From Alistipes sp. (GTDB lineage Bacteria; Bacteroidota; Bacteroidia; Bacteroidales; Rikenellaceae), in contig JAFVRN010000038.1 of assembly GCA_017504265.1 (NCBI GenBank), positions 62,001-126,000 of the forward strand: a stretch of 64,000 nt of DNA, in the 5' to 3' direction. Of the stretch, positions 41,959-52,289 are shown piece by piece. Each line of letters opens with the position of its first letter. The stretch's first letter is position 1. Both the position numbers and the translations under genes were made by a program. The notes beneath the pieces are model-generated. The model searched no databases, was not told the DNA's origin, and saw only the letters and a program-made list of their open reading frames with translations.

Positions 41959-43257
41959 ATGTCAGAAAAAAGGGTTAGCTTTCACACGTTGGGATGTAAA
42001 CTCAATTTCTCGGAGTCATCGACACTCGCTCGCCAATTTGAGGCGGGCGGCTACCGCAGAGTAGAGCCTTCGGAGCCTACCGATGTAGCTGTTATCAACA
42101 GCTGCTCGGTAACGGAACACGCCGATAAAAAATGTCGTAATATAATCCGCAAAATACATCGCCGCAACCCCGATGCTATTATCGCTGTTACGGGTTGTTA
42201 TGCACAACTTAAACCGGAGGAGATAGCGGCAATAGATGGTGTGGACATTGTATTAAGTAACAACGATAAAGGTGACCTATATAAACGAGTGGTTGAAATA
42301 GAAAACAAGGCTAAAACCGAGGTATACAGCTGCTCGGTAGAGAACCTGACACGCTTCTTTGCAGCATACTCCTCAGGCGACAGAACACGTTCATTTCTGA
42401 AGGTGCAAGATGGCTGCGACTATAAGTGTGCATACTGCACCATTCACTATGCCCGAGGAGGCAGCCGCAATATTGCCATAGCCGACATTGTAAAGGAGGC
42501 CGAAGAGATAGTTGCAGCGGGACAGAAAGAGATAGTTATAACAGGCGTAAACACCGGTGATTTTGGCCGTACAACAGGAGAAAAATTCATTGACCTACTA
42601 CGTGCATTAAACGAGGTTGAAGGCGTGGAAAGATACCGCATTTCGAGCATCGAACCAAATCTCATAACTGACGAGATTATAGAGTTTTGCGCTGCGTCAC
42701 CTAAATTTCAGCCTCACTTTCATATCCCACTACAAAGTGGTTCGACAGCTATCCTCGGATTGATGCGTCGTCGCTACACCGCGGAGCGTTACCGTGAGCG
42801 CATAGCAAAGATACGCTCGCTGATGCCCGACGCCTTCCTCGGTGTCGATGTTATCGTAGGCTTTCCGGGCGAAGGCGAGGAGGAGTTTATGCAGACATAC
42901 CGACTGCTCGAAGAGGTTGGGGCATCATTCCTACACATCTTTCCATTCTCGGAGCGTCCGGGAACGCCGGCCGTAGATATGCCCAACAAGGTGCAATCTC
43001 GCATAGCAACTGAGCGAGTGGAGCGTCTTGAAGCACTAAGCGACAAACTGCACCGAAACTTTGCCGAGAGGTTCATAGGCACGGTACGTCCCGTACTCTT
43101 CGAAAGTACCGATCGTAACGGCCGCATGTACGGTTATACAGATAACTACCTGCGTGTTTCAACTGCCTACGACAACAGCAAAATCAACAACATCTGCAAC
43201 GTTAAGCTCCTCGAAATAGAGAATAACGGGGATATAAGGTGTGAAACAGTTGTATAA
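41959..43257 (+). CDS. mtaB: tRNA t6A37 methylthiotransferase MtaB
   Basis: MtaB is a radical-SAM enzyme that converts t6A37 to ms2t6A37. The 432-residue protein has the N-terminal MTTase domain (FHTLGCKLNFSESSTLARQF; NSCSVTEHADKKCRN; VTGCYAQL, giving three cluster cysteines), the radical SAM motif CDYKCAYCTIHYARG, HFHIPLQSGS and FLGVDVIVGFPGEGEEEF, then a C-terminal TRAM-like domain. GCK instead of GCQ in the first motif separates MtaB from MiaB. A weak -7 element TAACTTCG lies at 41918-41925. Confidence 0.95.
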   Translation: MSEKRVSFHTLGCKLNFSESSTLARQFEAGGYRRVEPSEPTDVAVINSCSVTEHADKKCRNIIRKIHRRNPDAIIAVTGCYAQLKPEEIAAIDGVDIVLSNNDKGDLYKRVVEIENKAKTEVYSCSVENLTRFFAAYSSGDRTRSFLKVQDGCDYKCAYCTIHYARGGSRNIAIADIVKEAEEIVAAGQKEIVITGVNTGDFGRTTGEKFIDLLRALNEVEGVERYRISSIEPNLITDEIIEFCAASPKFQPHFHIPLQSGSTAILGLMRRRYTAERYRERIAKIRSLMPDAFLGVDVIVGFPGEGEEEFMQTYRLLEEVGASFLHIFPFSERPGTPAVDMPNKVQSRIATERVERLEALSDKLHRNFAERFIGTVRPVLFESTDRNGRMYGYTDNYLRVSTAYDNSKINNICNVKLLEIENNGDIRCETVV

Positions 43258-43280
43258 TTCGTACAAAAGTATTACTTTTG
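43249..43280 (+). promoter_or_regulatory. Promoter of the HAMP-trkH operon
   Basis: GTTG (43249-43252, over the mtaB stop) and TACTTTTG (43273-43280) are 20 bases apart; the leader to 43320 is about 33 nt. Confidence 0.65.
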
Positions 43281-43319
43281 TGGGATTGTAAAACCTTAGA
43301 TTTGTTAAGCTGAAAAAGG

Positions 43320-44156
43320 ATGTGGAGTAAAGTCAAAGATATTTTTAGCATCAACTCGATACGCAGACGTATTCGTGCTGCCTTCATGAGTATCATCCTA
43401 CTGCTATTCTTTTCAGGTGCGATGTCACTATTCGAATTGGAGCGAGTAAGTCACGACACCGAGGAGATTCTGTTGGCAAGTAAGGAGAACGTGGATCTTG
43501 CCGGCGAGATGATATCGGCACTCAAAGAGCAGGATGACGCGATGATACATATGGCTGTTTTGGGAAACTCTTTAAGCGAAATCAACAAGTTTGGCACAAT
43601 GTGCGAAGAGTCCATAACACGCCTGCACAACGCTGCATACGCGGCACAGCAGAAGATGTTGCAGACCGAGACCCCCAATGCGACTGACTCTCTTGTGATG
43701 TTTACCCACAAGATCAATGGCCTTGCCAACGATTTTCTTAGTGGTAATATTCTTCGTACCGTAGCAGAATCCCGAGCAATAGACTCCCTATCGACTTATT
43801 CGAGCGAAACCTGGTACTTGGAGAGCTACAAACCAGTGTATATGGATGTCTCTGACCAGATTACCAAGTATATGACAGGTTCGCAGAGTACACTTGGCCC
43901 CGATGTCAATCGTCTGAGTCATACAGCCCGTCGTGCTGTAACTCCGGTGTTCATATCACTGGTCGTGATGTTGGTTGTAGTGTTGATGCTCTACTATTTT
44001 ATGAATGTCTATCTCATAGACCCTATACTTCGCATCAACCGCAACCTGGGCGACTACCTCACCTACAAAGTGCCGTTTGAGGCAGATGTATCGTGTCGTG
44101 ACGAGATAGGAACACTGCGTGAGCGCATAATTACACTGATATCGAAGTTGAAATAG
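43320..44156 (+). CDS. Membrane sensor-like protein with four-helix periplasmic domain and HAMP, no output domain
   Basis: The 278-residue protein has a first membrane segment at about 22-40 (FMSIILLLFFSGAMSLFELE), a helical periplasmic domain (about 41-203) like the four-helix bundle of chemoreceptors and kinases, a second segment (about 206-230, PVFISLVVMLVVVLMLYYFM), and a HAMP domain up to the C terminus (VYLIDPILRINRNLGDYL ... DEIGTLRERIITLISKLK). It ends right after HAMP; the following bases do not continue a kinase or other domain in any frame. It sits 26 bases before trkH and is probably co-transcribed, so it might act by protein contact on its neighbour (inference). Confidence 0.8.
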   Translation: MWSKVKDIFSINSIRRRIRAAFMSIILLLFFSGAMSLFELERVSHDTEEILLASKENVDLAGEMISALKEQDDAMIHMAVLGNSLSEINKFGTMCEESITRLHNAAYAAQQKMLQTETPNATDSLVMFTHKINGLANDFLSGNILRTVAESRAIDSLSTYSSETWYLESYKPVYMDVSDQITKYMTGSQSTLGPDVNRLSHTARRAVTPVFISLVVMLVVVLMLYYFMNVYLIDPILRINRNLGDYLTYKVPFEADVSCRDEIGTLRERIITLISKLK

Positions 44157-44182
44157 GTAGTGACGAGTAAATTGCCGACAGT

Positions 44183-45628
44183 ATGAGAGTCCACGTTGTT
44201 ATACGCTATATTGGTATGGTGCTACAATTCATTGCAGCATTCATGCTACTATCGGCCGGCGTATCCATATACGACGACTACGACTCGGCATACTATCCAC
44301 TGCTCTTATCGTCGTTTATGACCGCCCTGCTCGGTCTCTTTCCGCTGATATTCGTCGAGCGTGTCGATGAGATTAAGACCAAGGAGGGATATATTATCGT
44401 CGTCGGCTCGTGGCTTGTAGCCTGCATCGTCGGCATGTTTCCATACCTGATATGGGGTGGAGAGTTCACCTTTATCAATGCCTGGTTCGAAAGCGTATCG
44501 GGCTTTACCACCACAGGAGCATCCATTCTCAACGACATAGAGTCACTACCTCGTGGCCTGCTATTCTGGCGATCGTCATCGGCCTGGATTGGAGGTATCG
44601 GCGTTGTTATGTTTGCCCTTGTCATCCTTCCATCCATGGGGCGTAGCAGGCAGATGCTATACAACGTTGAGTTATCGACAATTGCGAAGGATAACTTCCA
44701 CTATCGCTCGAAGGTTATCATTCGCATCCTATCGTCGGTCTATATCGGTCTTACAGCCATCACTACCCTTCTGCTCAAATATACCGGAATGAACTGGTTT
44801 GATGCCATAAACCACGCTATGTCGTCGTGCAGCACCTGTGGTTTTAGCACCAAGAATGCATCGCTGGCCTTCTTTGACAGCATCCCCATAGAGTTGATAC
44901 TTATGGGTTCGATGACTCTTGCCAGCATCCATTTTGGAATATTATATGCAACTATTACCGGCAGACGAAACAATATATTCCGCTCGGAGGTCGTTCGCAC
45001 ATATATCTTGATGTTGGCCGTAGTAAGCATTATTGTAGCGTTCAGCCTATATAGCAGTGGCACGTACGATACATTTTGGCACTCGTTGCGTCAGTCGGCG
45101 TTCCAAGTTATCAGCGTAACCTCTACGTCGGGATTTGCGACTGCCGACTCCAATACTTGGACATCGCTGGCAATCGTACTTCTGGTATTCAGCTCGGTTG
45201 TATGCGGCTGTGCAGGTTCTACGTCGGGAGGTATGAAGGTAGATAGACTGATTATGGCCTACAAGATTATAAGCAACAGGATGAAGCTCCAGCAGCACCC
45301 CAACGCCATTATACGCACCAAGGTAGATGGCGTAGTGCAAGAGGAGGGAATACTGAGTCTGGTGATGAGCTTTATCGTCGCATACATAATCTTGGTACTA
45401 TTGGGTACTATCATGTATACGATGTTTGGTTGCGACATACTTACGGGATTTACGGCATCGATTGCCTGCATAAGCAATGTAGGCCCAGGCTTTGGAGAGG
45501 TTGGCTCGATGTCGAATTTCTCAGAGCTGCCGGCGGTACTAAAATTTACATCGACAGCACTAATGTTGGTGGGTCGTTTGGAGATATTTGGATTTATACA
45601 GCTCTTCTTTATGCGTTCATGGAAGTAG
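44183..45628 (+). CDS. TrkH-family potassium uptake protein
   Basis: TrkH/KtrB-type proteins are the membrane channel part of potassium uptake systems gated by the nucleotide-binding TrkA/KtrA. The 481-residue protein has the repeated M-P-M pattern with pore loops: ESVSGFTTTGASILNDIESL, MSSCSTCGFSTKNASLAFFD, QVISVTSTSGFATADSNTWT and ACISNVGPGFGEVGSMSNF, each with a central glycine. No trkA is in the window. The preceding HAMP protein and following SPOR-like protein share its operon. Confidence 0.94.
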   Translation: MRVHVVIRYIGMVLQFIAAFMLLSAGVSIYDDYDSAYYPLLLSSFMTALLGLFPLIFVERVDEIKTKEGYIIVVGSWLVACIVGMFPYLIWGGEFTFINAWFESVSGFTTTGASILNDIESLPRGLLFWRSSSAWIGGIGVVMFALVILPSMGRSRQMLYNVELSTIAKDNFHYRSKVIIRILSSVYIGLTAITTLLLKYTGMNWFDAINHAMSSCSTCGFSTKNASLAFFDSIPIELILMGSMTLASIHFGILYATITGRRNNIFRSEVVRTYILMLAVVSIIVAFSLYSSGTYDTFWHSLRQSAFQVISVTSTSGFATADSNTWTSLAIVLLVFSSVVCGCAGSTSGGMKVDRLIMAYKIISNRMKLQQHPNAIIRTKVDGVVQEEGILSLVMSFIVAYIILVLLGTIMYTMFGCDILTGFTASIACISNVGPGFGEVGSMSNFSELPAVLKFTSTALMLVGRLEIFGFIQLFFMRSWK

Positions 45629-45671
45629 CTGAGTCAGTAATATGAAAATAAGCGAGGTAACTGATATAAAA

Positions 45672-47252
45672 ATGAGTAGATGGTTATATAGCATAATAGT
45701 GGCTTTGGTACTATTTGCCACACAGCCCTTCACGACATATGCACAAGGATCAGCAATCGGAGAGTTATCCAACAACGAGGAGTATGTATCGCTGATGCGT
45801 CGAAGCTCGGAGCTCAACGATGATTTGGACTCAATCACTCGTCTTATGAACGATGTGCGCAATAGCTTTCGTGATGCTTATGATGCAGGAAATATGCAAC
45901 GCAGTACTCGTGATAGCTTTTCGAACCGTATAATAGAGCTTGAGCAGGAGATGTTCAATCTGCGTGATGAGCGAGGCATAATCACCAACCGTATTATCAT
46001 CCTCGAAAAAGAGTGGGTGTTAAGCCAATTCTCCGACCCTCAACCCTCAACCCCTTCGGCAACGGATGAGGTGGAGGAAGATGGCACGGAGCAATATCGC
46101 AACCTTATAGACAACAGATGCTTTATCACCACCTTGCAGGCTGAGGATTACGATGACTTGCGTCAGGCACACAACGAGGAGATAGCTCTTGAAGAGTTGA
46201 CAAAGGAGTATATAGAGCATCACAATCGTATCAGCGAATGTGTCGATGCCTACATGACAACCGACAATGAGGCTGTTGCGGACTCGTTGTTTACCGTATA
46301 TAATGAAATGACACAACGTGCAAGCTCCCTCGATGAGGCTATCAAGGGCTATTGGAATCATATTCTCGATGCCAAGTACTACTCCTATGGTTATATCTTG
46401 GAGAAGAACGGCCACTATGAACCTCTTGACGATGCAACAGATGACTTTCTAACATATCAGAAGGAGTGTAGCGAATATGATGGTTACTATGTATCGGACA
46501 ATATTATGCACTACGCTCTGGGACGTGAACGTTTGTTAGACTACGAGGTTGCCTTTGCCGAAAAGATGGGGTTAAGTGCAGCAGCCGATTCATTGAAAAT
46601 CGTACGAGAGAGTTTACAACTACCGGAGTATCGTTTGCAGAAGCACGATGTAGAGCGACGACTGTTTCTCGACTATCAGCCGATTACATTTGGCAAGACC
46701 ACATTCTACAACAGTTCAAATCCATTGCCCGATATTAAGATATACGAGCTCGGAACAATATACAGAATACGTCTTGGCAAGTTCCGTGCAAAGCAGAATA
46801 TGTCCTTATTCAAAGGCGTGCAGCCGCTGTACTTAGATCGCGACGAGGATGGCAACTATCTATACTATGCGGGAGGTTATGCTACACACCTCGAGGCAGA
46901 CGAGGCCGTAACGATGCTGCGTAACAAGGGCTTCAAGTCACCACAAATTTGCCGCTGGGAGGATGGCGAGATGATAAACCTGTCGGATGAGGCAAAGAAA
47001 GATAGCGATACGCCACGCGATATTCCCGTTGTCGGTAACCGCTATATGGTAAACATCGAGGCTACGGAGCTTAGTTCCGACTTGCAGGCAACGATAGATG
47101 CAGTAGCATCGGGTAAACGCATATCACGCGTAGGCAACACCTTTGCCGTGGGAACATTCACCAAGTTGGAAGAGGCAGAGGCCTTAGTTCAAGCCATAGA
47201 ACAGTTATTCCCAGATATAACATTGAGTATAAAAGAGATAGAACTAAATTAA
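45672..47252 (+). CDS. Secreted coiled-coil protein with SPOR-like C-terminal repeats
   Basis: The 526-residue protein has a signal peptide (WLYSIIVALVLFATQPFTTYAQ), a long helical region with heptad-like pattern (about 35-110 and 150-300, LNDDLDSITRLMNDVRNSFR; NRIIELEQEMFNLRDERGI), then beta-rich modules resembling SPOR domains: IYRIRLGKFRAKQNMSLFKG ... LYYAGGYATHLEADEAVTML, and NTFAVGTFTKLEEAEALVQA. SPOR domains bind denuded peptidoglycan at division sites, so a cell-wall role is possible. The start at 45672 (MSRWLYS) gives a normal signal peptide; an upstream ATG at 45642 adds ten polar residues. It follows trkH. Confidence 0.72.
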   Translation: MSRWLYSIIVALVLFATQPFTTYAQGSAIGELSNNEEYVSLMRRSSELNDDLDSITRLMNDVRNSFRDAYDAGNMQRSTRDSFSNRIIELEQEMFNLRDERGIITNRIIILEKEWVLSQFSDPQPSTPSATDEVEEDGTEQYRNLIDNRCFITTLQAEDYDDLRQAHNEEIALEELTKEYIEHHNRISECVDAYMTTDNEAVADSLFTVYNEMTQRASSLDEAIKGYWNHILDAKYYSYGYILEKNGHYEPLDDATDDFLTYQKECSEYDGYYVSDNIMHYALGRERLLDYEVAFAEKMGLSAAADSLKIVRESLQLPEYRLQKHDVERRLFLDYQPITFGKTTFYNSSNPLPDIKIYELGTIYRIRLGKFRAKQNMSLFKGVQPLYLDRDEDGNYLYYAGGYATHLEADEAVTMLRNKGFKSPQICRWEDGEMINLSDEAKKDSDTPRDIPVVGNRYMVNIEATELSSDLQATIDAVASGKRISRVGNTFAVGTFTKLEEAEALVQAIEQLFPDITLSIKEIELN

Positions 47253-47279
47253 ACACAAGATAAGACAATAGTTTAAGAT

Positions 47280-48716
47280 ATGAAACGAGCCTTATTAGCA
47301 ATTGCAATACTACTTGGCATAGTGTGCGGCGTATCGTGTAGCAAGGAAGCGACAAACAGCTTCATAGTACCCTCGGAGAGTATACTTCTTAAGATGCCCG
47401 GAGAGAGTGGCACTACCGATTTTAACAGCCACAACATTACATCTGTTGTCGTCGCATCGTCGCCAAAGGGTTGGATTGTAGATAATATAGATATGTATGC
47501 AGGGACCATCACCGTTACTGCACCCTCATCATTTGACGATGGCGAGCAAACAGATGGCATAGTAACACTAACTTGTTATACCCCTACGGGTGATGACCGC
47601 ACGGTAGAGATATATGTAGCCATACTGCCCAACGACGATGTAGACTACACCTCAGCACCGGCAAACTGCTATATTGCCAATGTTATAAAGACTCGCTATC
47701 TGTTTAACCCCTACATAGGTGGAACATCTACTCCACTTACAACGACATCTATTGCGCTGATATGGGAGACATCTAAAAATCTCATAAAGTACCTCGACTT
47801 ACGTGATGGTGTAGCCTCTTTCTATGTAGATGAAAGTTTAGATAAGGATGATAACCCGACAGGAGAGGTTACTCCCGGAAATGCGCTTATCGGCGGATAT
47901 GATGCTGACGGCAACCTGCTATGGAGCTGGCATATATGGGTTACAAATAGCTCACCTACGACTGATGTTATCTCTCTTAATGGCCACGAGCTGATGAATA
48001 TTAACCTTGGTGCCGACTGCAATAGTAATGGAGATAAGGATCACACAAAGATACTTCACTCCTACGGATTGTATTATCAGTGGGGACGTAGAGCGCCCTT
48101 TGTTGGTCCCAACGACTGGAACTTCTACGGCAATGAGGACAAGCGTATGTATGATGCCGACGAGGACAACATCTACCTTAGCTATGAGGCCTCATCAACC
48201 GAGATAGGCACTACGGAGTGGGGAGCGAGACACCCTATGACCATCATCAAGGGCAATCCCGACAACGAATACGACTGGTTATACAGCGGCCACGACGACA
48301 CTCTATGGAAAGAGGGTGCTAAGAGTGAGCAAGACCCATGTCCTTCAGGATGGCGTGTTCCCGATAGTTCAATCTACGAGATGCTTACCATAGCAGCTGC
48401 CGATGACCAAATGAATTGGGAGGAGGCTCAACCTATGTATGGATGGAGACTGGAAGATACGGCCACACAGCAGAGTCACTTCTTTACGGCCGCAGGTCGC
48501 AGAAACTATCTTGATGGCCGCCTCGACAATATCAACGACGACGACTTCCGCCCTGTACCTTGGTCGGGATACTATTGGACATCTACGGTGGATGGTGCCA
48601 ATGCCAAGGCTCTATACTTTGACCTTAACAGCGAAACACGCACGTGGAATGCTATAAACACATCGCGTTCGATGCAACGCGCCAATGCTCTACCTATACG
48701 TTGCGTTAAGGAGTAG
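47280..48716 (+). CDS. FISUMP-domain lipoprotein
   Basis: The 478-residue protein has a lipobox at Cys20 (GIVCGVSC), an N-terminal beta region (about 25-110) and a C-terminal FISUMP (Fibrobacter succinogenes major paralogous) domain, recognisable in DPCPSGWRVPDSSIYEMLT, WSGYYWTSTVDGANAKALYF and the final RANALPIRCVKE. FISUMP has a C-type-lectin-like fold and occurs on the surface of Bacteroidota and as tips of fimbriae; the ligand is unknown. It is 27 bases after the SPOR-like gene and ends the operon. Confidence 0.88.
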   Translation: MKRALLAIAILLGIVCGVSCSKEATNSFIVPSESILLKMPGESGTTDFNSHNITSVVVASSPKGWIVDNIDMYAGTITVTAPSSFDDGEQTDGIVTLTCYTPTGDDRTVEIYVAILPNDDVDYTSAPANCYIANVIKTRYLFNPYIGGTSTPLTTTSIALIWETSKNLIKYLDLRDGVASFYVDESLDKDDNPTGEVTPGNALIGGYDADGNLLWSWHIWVTNSSPTTDVISLNGHELMNINLGADCNSNGDKDHTKILHSYGLYYQWGRRAPFVGPNDWNFYGNEDKRMYDADEDNIYLSYEASSTEIGTTEWGARHPMTIIKGNPDNEYDWLYSGHDDTLWKEGAKSEQDPCPSGWRVPDSSIYEMLTIAAADDQMNWEEAQPMYGWRLEDTATQQSHFFTAAGRRNYLDGRLDNINDDDFRPVPWSGYYWTSTVDGANAKALYFDLNSETRTWNAINTSRSMQRANALPIRCVKE

Positions 48717-48746
48717 CCGAGAGCCGAGCATTTAGACAACTTAGAT

Positions 48747-48787
48747 AGTGGTCTGAGCGTGAATATAACCTTCACGTTTGGGCCACT
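48747..48787 (+). terminator. Terminator after the FISUMP gene
   Basis: AGTGGTCTGAGCGTGAA and TTCACGTTTGGGCCACT pair with G-U pairs and two mismatches; TTCTTTGTTT follows. Confidence 0.65.
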
Positions 48788-48839
48788 TTCTTTGTTTGGC
48801 GCAATCTTTGCCCTTATCGAGGCATAAATCTTTATGCCT

Positions 48840-49400
48840 ATGAAACGAACTATATCTTTTATCGCCATTTGTGCTATGCTTATATCACTTGCCATAGCTT
48901 ATAGCAGCGAAGCCCAGAGTGACACGAAGCAAAAGAGCGATGCTCAACGTACGGCACAGCATGAGGCACGTCAGCAGAAACGCGCCGAGCGTCTTGCTGC
49001 CTATCAGCGTCACATCGATTCGCTTGTATTATCGCACAACTTCAAGTTTATGCCACAGACAATGCAACAGCTTCCTGCCGGCATAATGCGCAATCTCACC
49101 AATCCCAACTATGAGGTTACGGTATGGAGCGATGCCGTAGATGTATGTATTCCATTCCTAAAAGGGTATACACCACCCTACTACCCCGTAGTATTTAACT
49201 ATGTGCTACCCTCGGTACAGAACTACTATGCCGAGCAGACCAACGACGGTTGGAATGTAACATTCAAGAGTACTATGTTTTCGGCTACGGACTATACTTT
49301 CAACTTCGAGATATACTCCCACTATGGCGGTGCTATGCTTACCATATCGTCACCCTTCTACAATAGCGTGCAGTACACCGGAAATATCATAGGAATATGA
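48840..49400 (+). CDS. DUF4251-family secreted protein
   Basis: The 186-residue protein has a signal peptide (TISFIAICAMLISLAIAYSS), a charged helical stretch (QRTAQHEARQQKRAERLAAY) and the DUF4251 domain: SLVLSHNFKFMPQTMQQLP, DAVDVCIPFLKGYTPPYYPV, FKSTMFSATDYTFNFEIYSH and GAMLTISSPFYNSVQYTGNI, a strand-rich ending typical of the family. Function unknown. MKRT at 48840 is preferred over ATG at 48834, two codons earlier. Confidence 0.88.
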   Translation: MKRTISFIAICAMLISLAIAYSSEAQSDTKQKSDAQRTAQHEARQQKRAERLAAYQRHIDSLVLSHNFKFMPQTMQQLPAGIMRNLTNPNYEVTVWSDAVDVCIPFLKGYTPPYYPVVFNYVLPSVQNYYAEQTNDGWNVTFKSTMFSATDYTFNFEIYSHYGGAMLTISSPFYNSVQYTGNIIGI

Positions 49401-49436
49401 TCATAGATAAACTACATAGATGGTTCAAGATAATAT

Positions 49437-49474
49437 AACGAAACAGCATAGACACAAATCTATGCTGTTTCGTT
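49437..49474. terminator. Bidirectional terminator between the DUF4251 gene and uvrA
   Basis: A perfect 16-bp stem AACGAAACAGCATAGA / TCTATGCTGTTTCGTT around 6 bases abuts the uvrA stop codon; both strands have short T-runs. The genes converge here. Confidence 0.88.
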
Positions 49475-52285
49475 TTAGACTTTCAGATACTCGCCTGTAT
49501 AGCTGCGTTCACAACGACTGATATCCTCCGGCGTGCCTTCGGCAACAAGCATACCGCCATCCCTACCGCCCTCAGGGCCCATATCTATAATCCAGTCGGC
49601 AACACGGATAACATCCAGGTTATGCTCGATAACGATAGCCGTATTACCACAATCTACAAGACGGTTGATGACATCGAGGAGCTGACGTATATCCTCGAAA
49701 TGCAGACCCGTAGTAGGCTCATCAAGGATATATAGCGTACGTCCCGTATCGCGTTTGGCAAGCTCGGTGGCAAGCTTAATACGCTGCGACTCACCACCCG
49801 AGAGTGTTGTACATGGCTGACCGAGGGTCAGGTAACCAAGGCCTACCTCTTGTATGGCTCGCAGCTTTTGGTATATCGCAGGGATATTTTCGAAGAACTC
49901 AACAGCCATATTGATAGTCATATTGAGAACATCGTTTATACTCTTTCCCTTATACTTAACTTCCAGCGTCTCGCGGTTATATCGATGACCACCGCAAGCA
50001 CGGCACTTGACATACACATCCGGAAGAAAGTTCATCTCGATAGTCTGCTGTCCTGCACCACGACACTCCTCACATCTGCCACCCTTGACATTAAACGAGA
50101 AACGTCCCGCCTTAAAGCCTCGTATCTGAGCATCGGGTGTCTGCTCAAAGAGTTTGCGTATATCGGCAAAGACATTGGAGTAGGTAGCAGGATTACTTCG
50201 TGGTGTGCGGCCAATAGGTGACTGATCCACGACAACGAGTTTATCAATATTGTCCAAGCCCTCGATACTGTCGTAGGGCAGCGGCTGGTCATAGGAGCGA
50301 TATAGATGCTTCGATATTATTGGTCGTAGCGTACCATTAATGAGCGACGACTTACCCGAGCCCGACACACCTGTAACACAGACAAACTTGCCAAGAGGTA
50401 TGCTCACATCGACATTTTTGAGGTTATTGCCTCGTGCGCCACGTAGCACAATACTTTGGCCATTACCCTCACGTAGAGCCACACTGCGCTCTATACGTCG
50501 GCGACCCGTGAGATAGTCTGCCGTAATAGAGCCACTATTCAATATATCCTCGAAGCTACCCGATGCCACTATATATCCGCCACGACGGCCTGCAAGAGGA
50601 CCTACATCGATGATATGGTCGGCAGAACGCATCATATCCTCGTCGTGTTCTACAACAATAACCGAGTTACCTGCATCACGCAGATTTTTAAGGCTGTTAA
50701 TCAGGCGGCGATTATCTCTTTGGTGAAGTCCTATACTTGGCTCATCGAGGATATATAGTACATTAACCAGCTTAGAGCCGATCTGTGTCGCAAGGCGTAT
50801 GCGCTGTGCCTCGCCACCCGATATTGTTCGCGATGCTCGTGATAGCGACAAGTAACCCAATCCCACATCAACAAGAAAACCCAAACGTTCACGTATCTCC
50901 TTGATAATATCTCGGGCAATAGTCTGCTCCTTATCGCTTAGGTACTCCTCGATATGTGACATCCACTCCGAAAACTCAACAATAGACATTGCCGACACCT
51001 CGGCAATATTTAATCCTCCTATGCGGAACTGCAACGACTCGGGACGCAGACGACAACCGCCACACGCAGGACACGTCTGCATCACAAGGAACTGTTCTCG
51101 CCACTTTTGTCCGCGCTTCGAATCCTCGTCTATGTTGCGCATTATCCACTCCGATAATCCTGCCCACTGCGTCAGTTGATTTCCGCCATACGACGAGAAC
51201 TCCGAGAGGTTGATTGTCAGAGGCTCCGAATCGCCATATAGTATAGCATTCATACCCTCCTGCGATATTGACGAAATAGGATCGTCGAGAGTAAAGTCGT
51301 AACGGTGTCCCAACATCTCCAACATAGCAAAGAGCATATTGTTATGACGCTTGCCAAAGGGTTCAACACCACCCTCGGCCAGCGACTTAGAGCTATCGGG
51401 AACTATTTTCTTTATATCGAATACTGCTCTTTCGCCTAAGCCATTGCACTCGGGGCACGCACCCTTAGGCGAGTTAAACGAGAAGGTATGTGGTGCAGGC
51501 TCCTCAAAAGCCTCACCCGTCGTCGGACACATAAGGTGGCGTGAATAATAGCGCAATCCCTCTGTACCATAATCATATAGCATCATAGTGCCCTTACCCT
51601 GTCGCATCGTTTCGCGCATCGATGTCATCATTCGCTCACGATGCTCCTCGCCAATAACCAAGCGATCGATGACCATATCGATAGTATGTATCTTATACCT
51701 ATCGAGCTTCATACCTGCCGAGAACTCTTTAATCTCGCCATCGATACGGGCGTATATATAGCCCTTACGTGACATCGTTTCAAAGAGCTCCCTATAATGG
51801 CCCTTACGACCCTTGACCACTGGTGCAAGGAAGGCCACACGACGACCAGAGAAGCCTGCAATCATAAGGTCGCATATCTGCTCATCGCCATAACGCACCA
51901 TCTCCTCATTAGTCACCGGCGAATAGGCTCGCGATGCACGTGCATAGAGCAGACGTAAAAAGTCGTTAATCTCGGTTACCGTACCAACCGTAGAGCGCGG
52001 ATTCTTATTCGTCGTCTTCTGTTCGATAGCCACAACAGGACTAAGTCCCGTAATGCGATCCACATCGGGACGTTCCATATTTCCGACAAACTGACGTGCA
52101 TAGGCCGATAGCGTCTCCATATAGCGACGCTGACCCTCGGCATAGATGGTATCAAAGGCCAATGACGACTTACCCGAGCCCGAAAGTCCGGTGATCACGA
52201 CAAGCGCATCACGAGGTATCGTAACATCTATATTTTTGAGGTTATGAACTCGTGCGCCTGTAACCTCTATCTGCTTTTTTGCCAT
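49475..52285 (-). CDS. uvrA: Excinuclease ABC subunit A
   Basis: UvrA is the damage-sensing ATPase of nucleotide excision repair. The 936-residue protein has two ABC modules: Walker [21 protein letters not shown] and signature [20 protein letters not shown] in the first, [19 protein letters not shown] and [20 protein letters not shown] in the second, plus zinc-finger modules ([37 protein letters not shown]). The start [16 protein letters not shown] fits all UvrA; the frame is open for another 36 codons to 52393, but those lie over the neighbouring gene and do not resemble UvrA. UvrC is at 60272. Confidence 0.97.
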   Translation of the reverse strand: MAKKQIEVTGARVHNLKNIDVTIPRDALVVITGLSGSGKSSLAFDTIYAEGQRRYMETLSAYARQFVGNMERPDVDRITGLSPVVAIEQKTTNKNPRSTVGTVTEINDFLRLLYARASRAYSPVTNEEMVRYGDEQICDLMIAGFSGRRVAFLAPVVKGRKGHYRELFETMSRKGYIYARIDGEIKEFSAGMKLDRYKIHTIDMVIDRLVIGEEHRERMMTSMRETMRQGKGTMMLYDYGTEGLRYYSRHLMCPTTGEAFEEPAPHTFSFNSPKGACPECNGLGERAVFDIKKIVPDSSKSLAEGGVEPFGKRHNNMLFAMLEMLGHRYDFTLDDPISSISQEGMNAILYGDSEPLTINLSEFSSYGGNQLTQWAGLSEWIMRNIDEDSKRGQKWREQFLVMQTCPACGGCRLRPESLQFRIGGLNIAEVSAMSIVEFSEWMSHIEEYLSDKEQTIARDIIKEIRERLGFLVDVGLGYLSLSRASRTISGGEAQRIRLATQIGSKLVNVLYILDEPSIGLHQRDNRRLINSLKNLRDAGNSVIVVEHDEDMMRSADHIIDVGPLAGRRGGYIVASGSFEDILNSGSITADYLTGRRRIERSVALREGNGQSIVLRGARGNNLKNVDVSIPLGKFVCVTGVSGSGKSSLINGTLRPIISKHLYRSYDQPLPYDSIEGLDNIDKLVVVDQSPIGRTPRSNPATYSNVFADIRKLFEQTPDAQIRGFKAGRFSFNVKGGRCEECRGAGQQTIEMNFLPDVYVKCRACGGHRYNRETLEVKYKGKSINDVLNMTINMAVEFFENIPAIYQKLRAIQEVGLGYLTLGQPCTTLSGGESQRIKLATELAKRDTGRTLYILDEPTTGLHFEDIRQLLDVINRLVDCGNTAIVIEHNLDVIRVADWIIDMGPEGGRDGGMLVAEGTPEDISRCERSYTGEYLKV

Positions 52286-52289
52286 AGGG

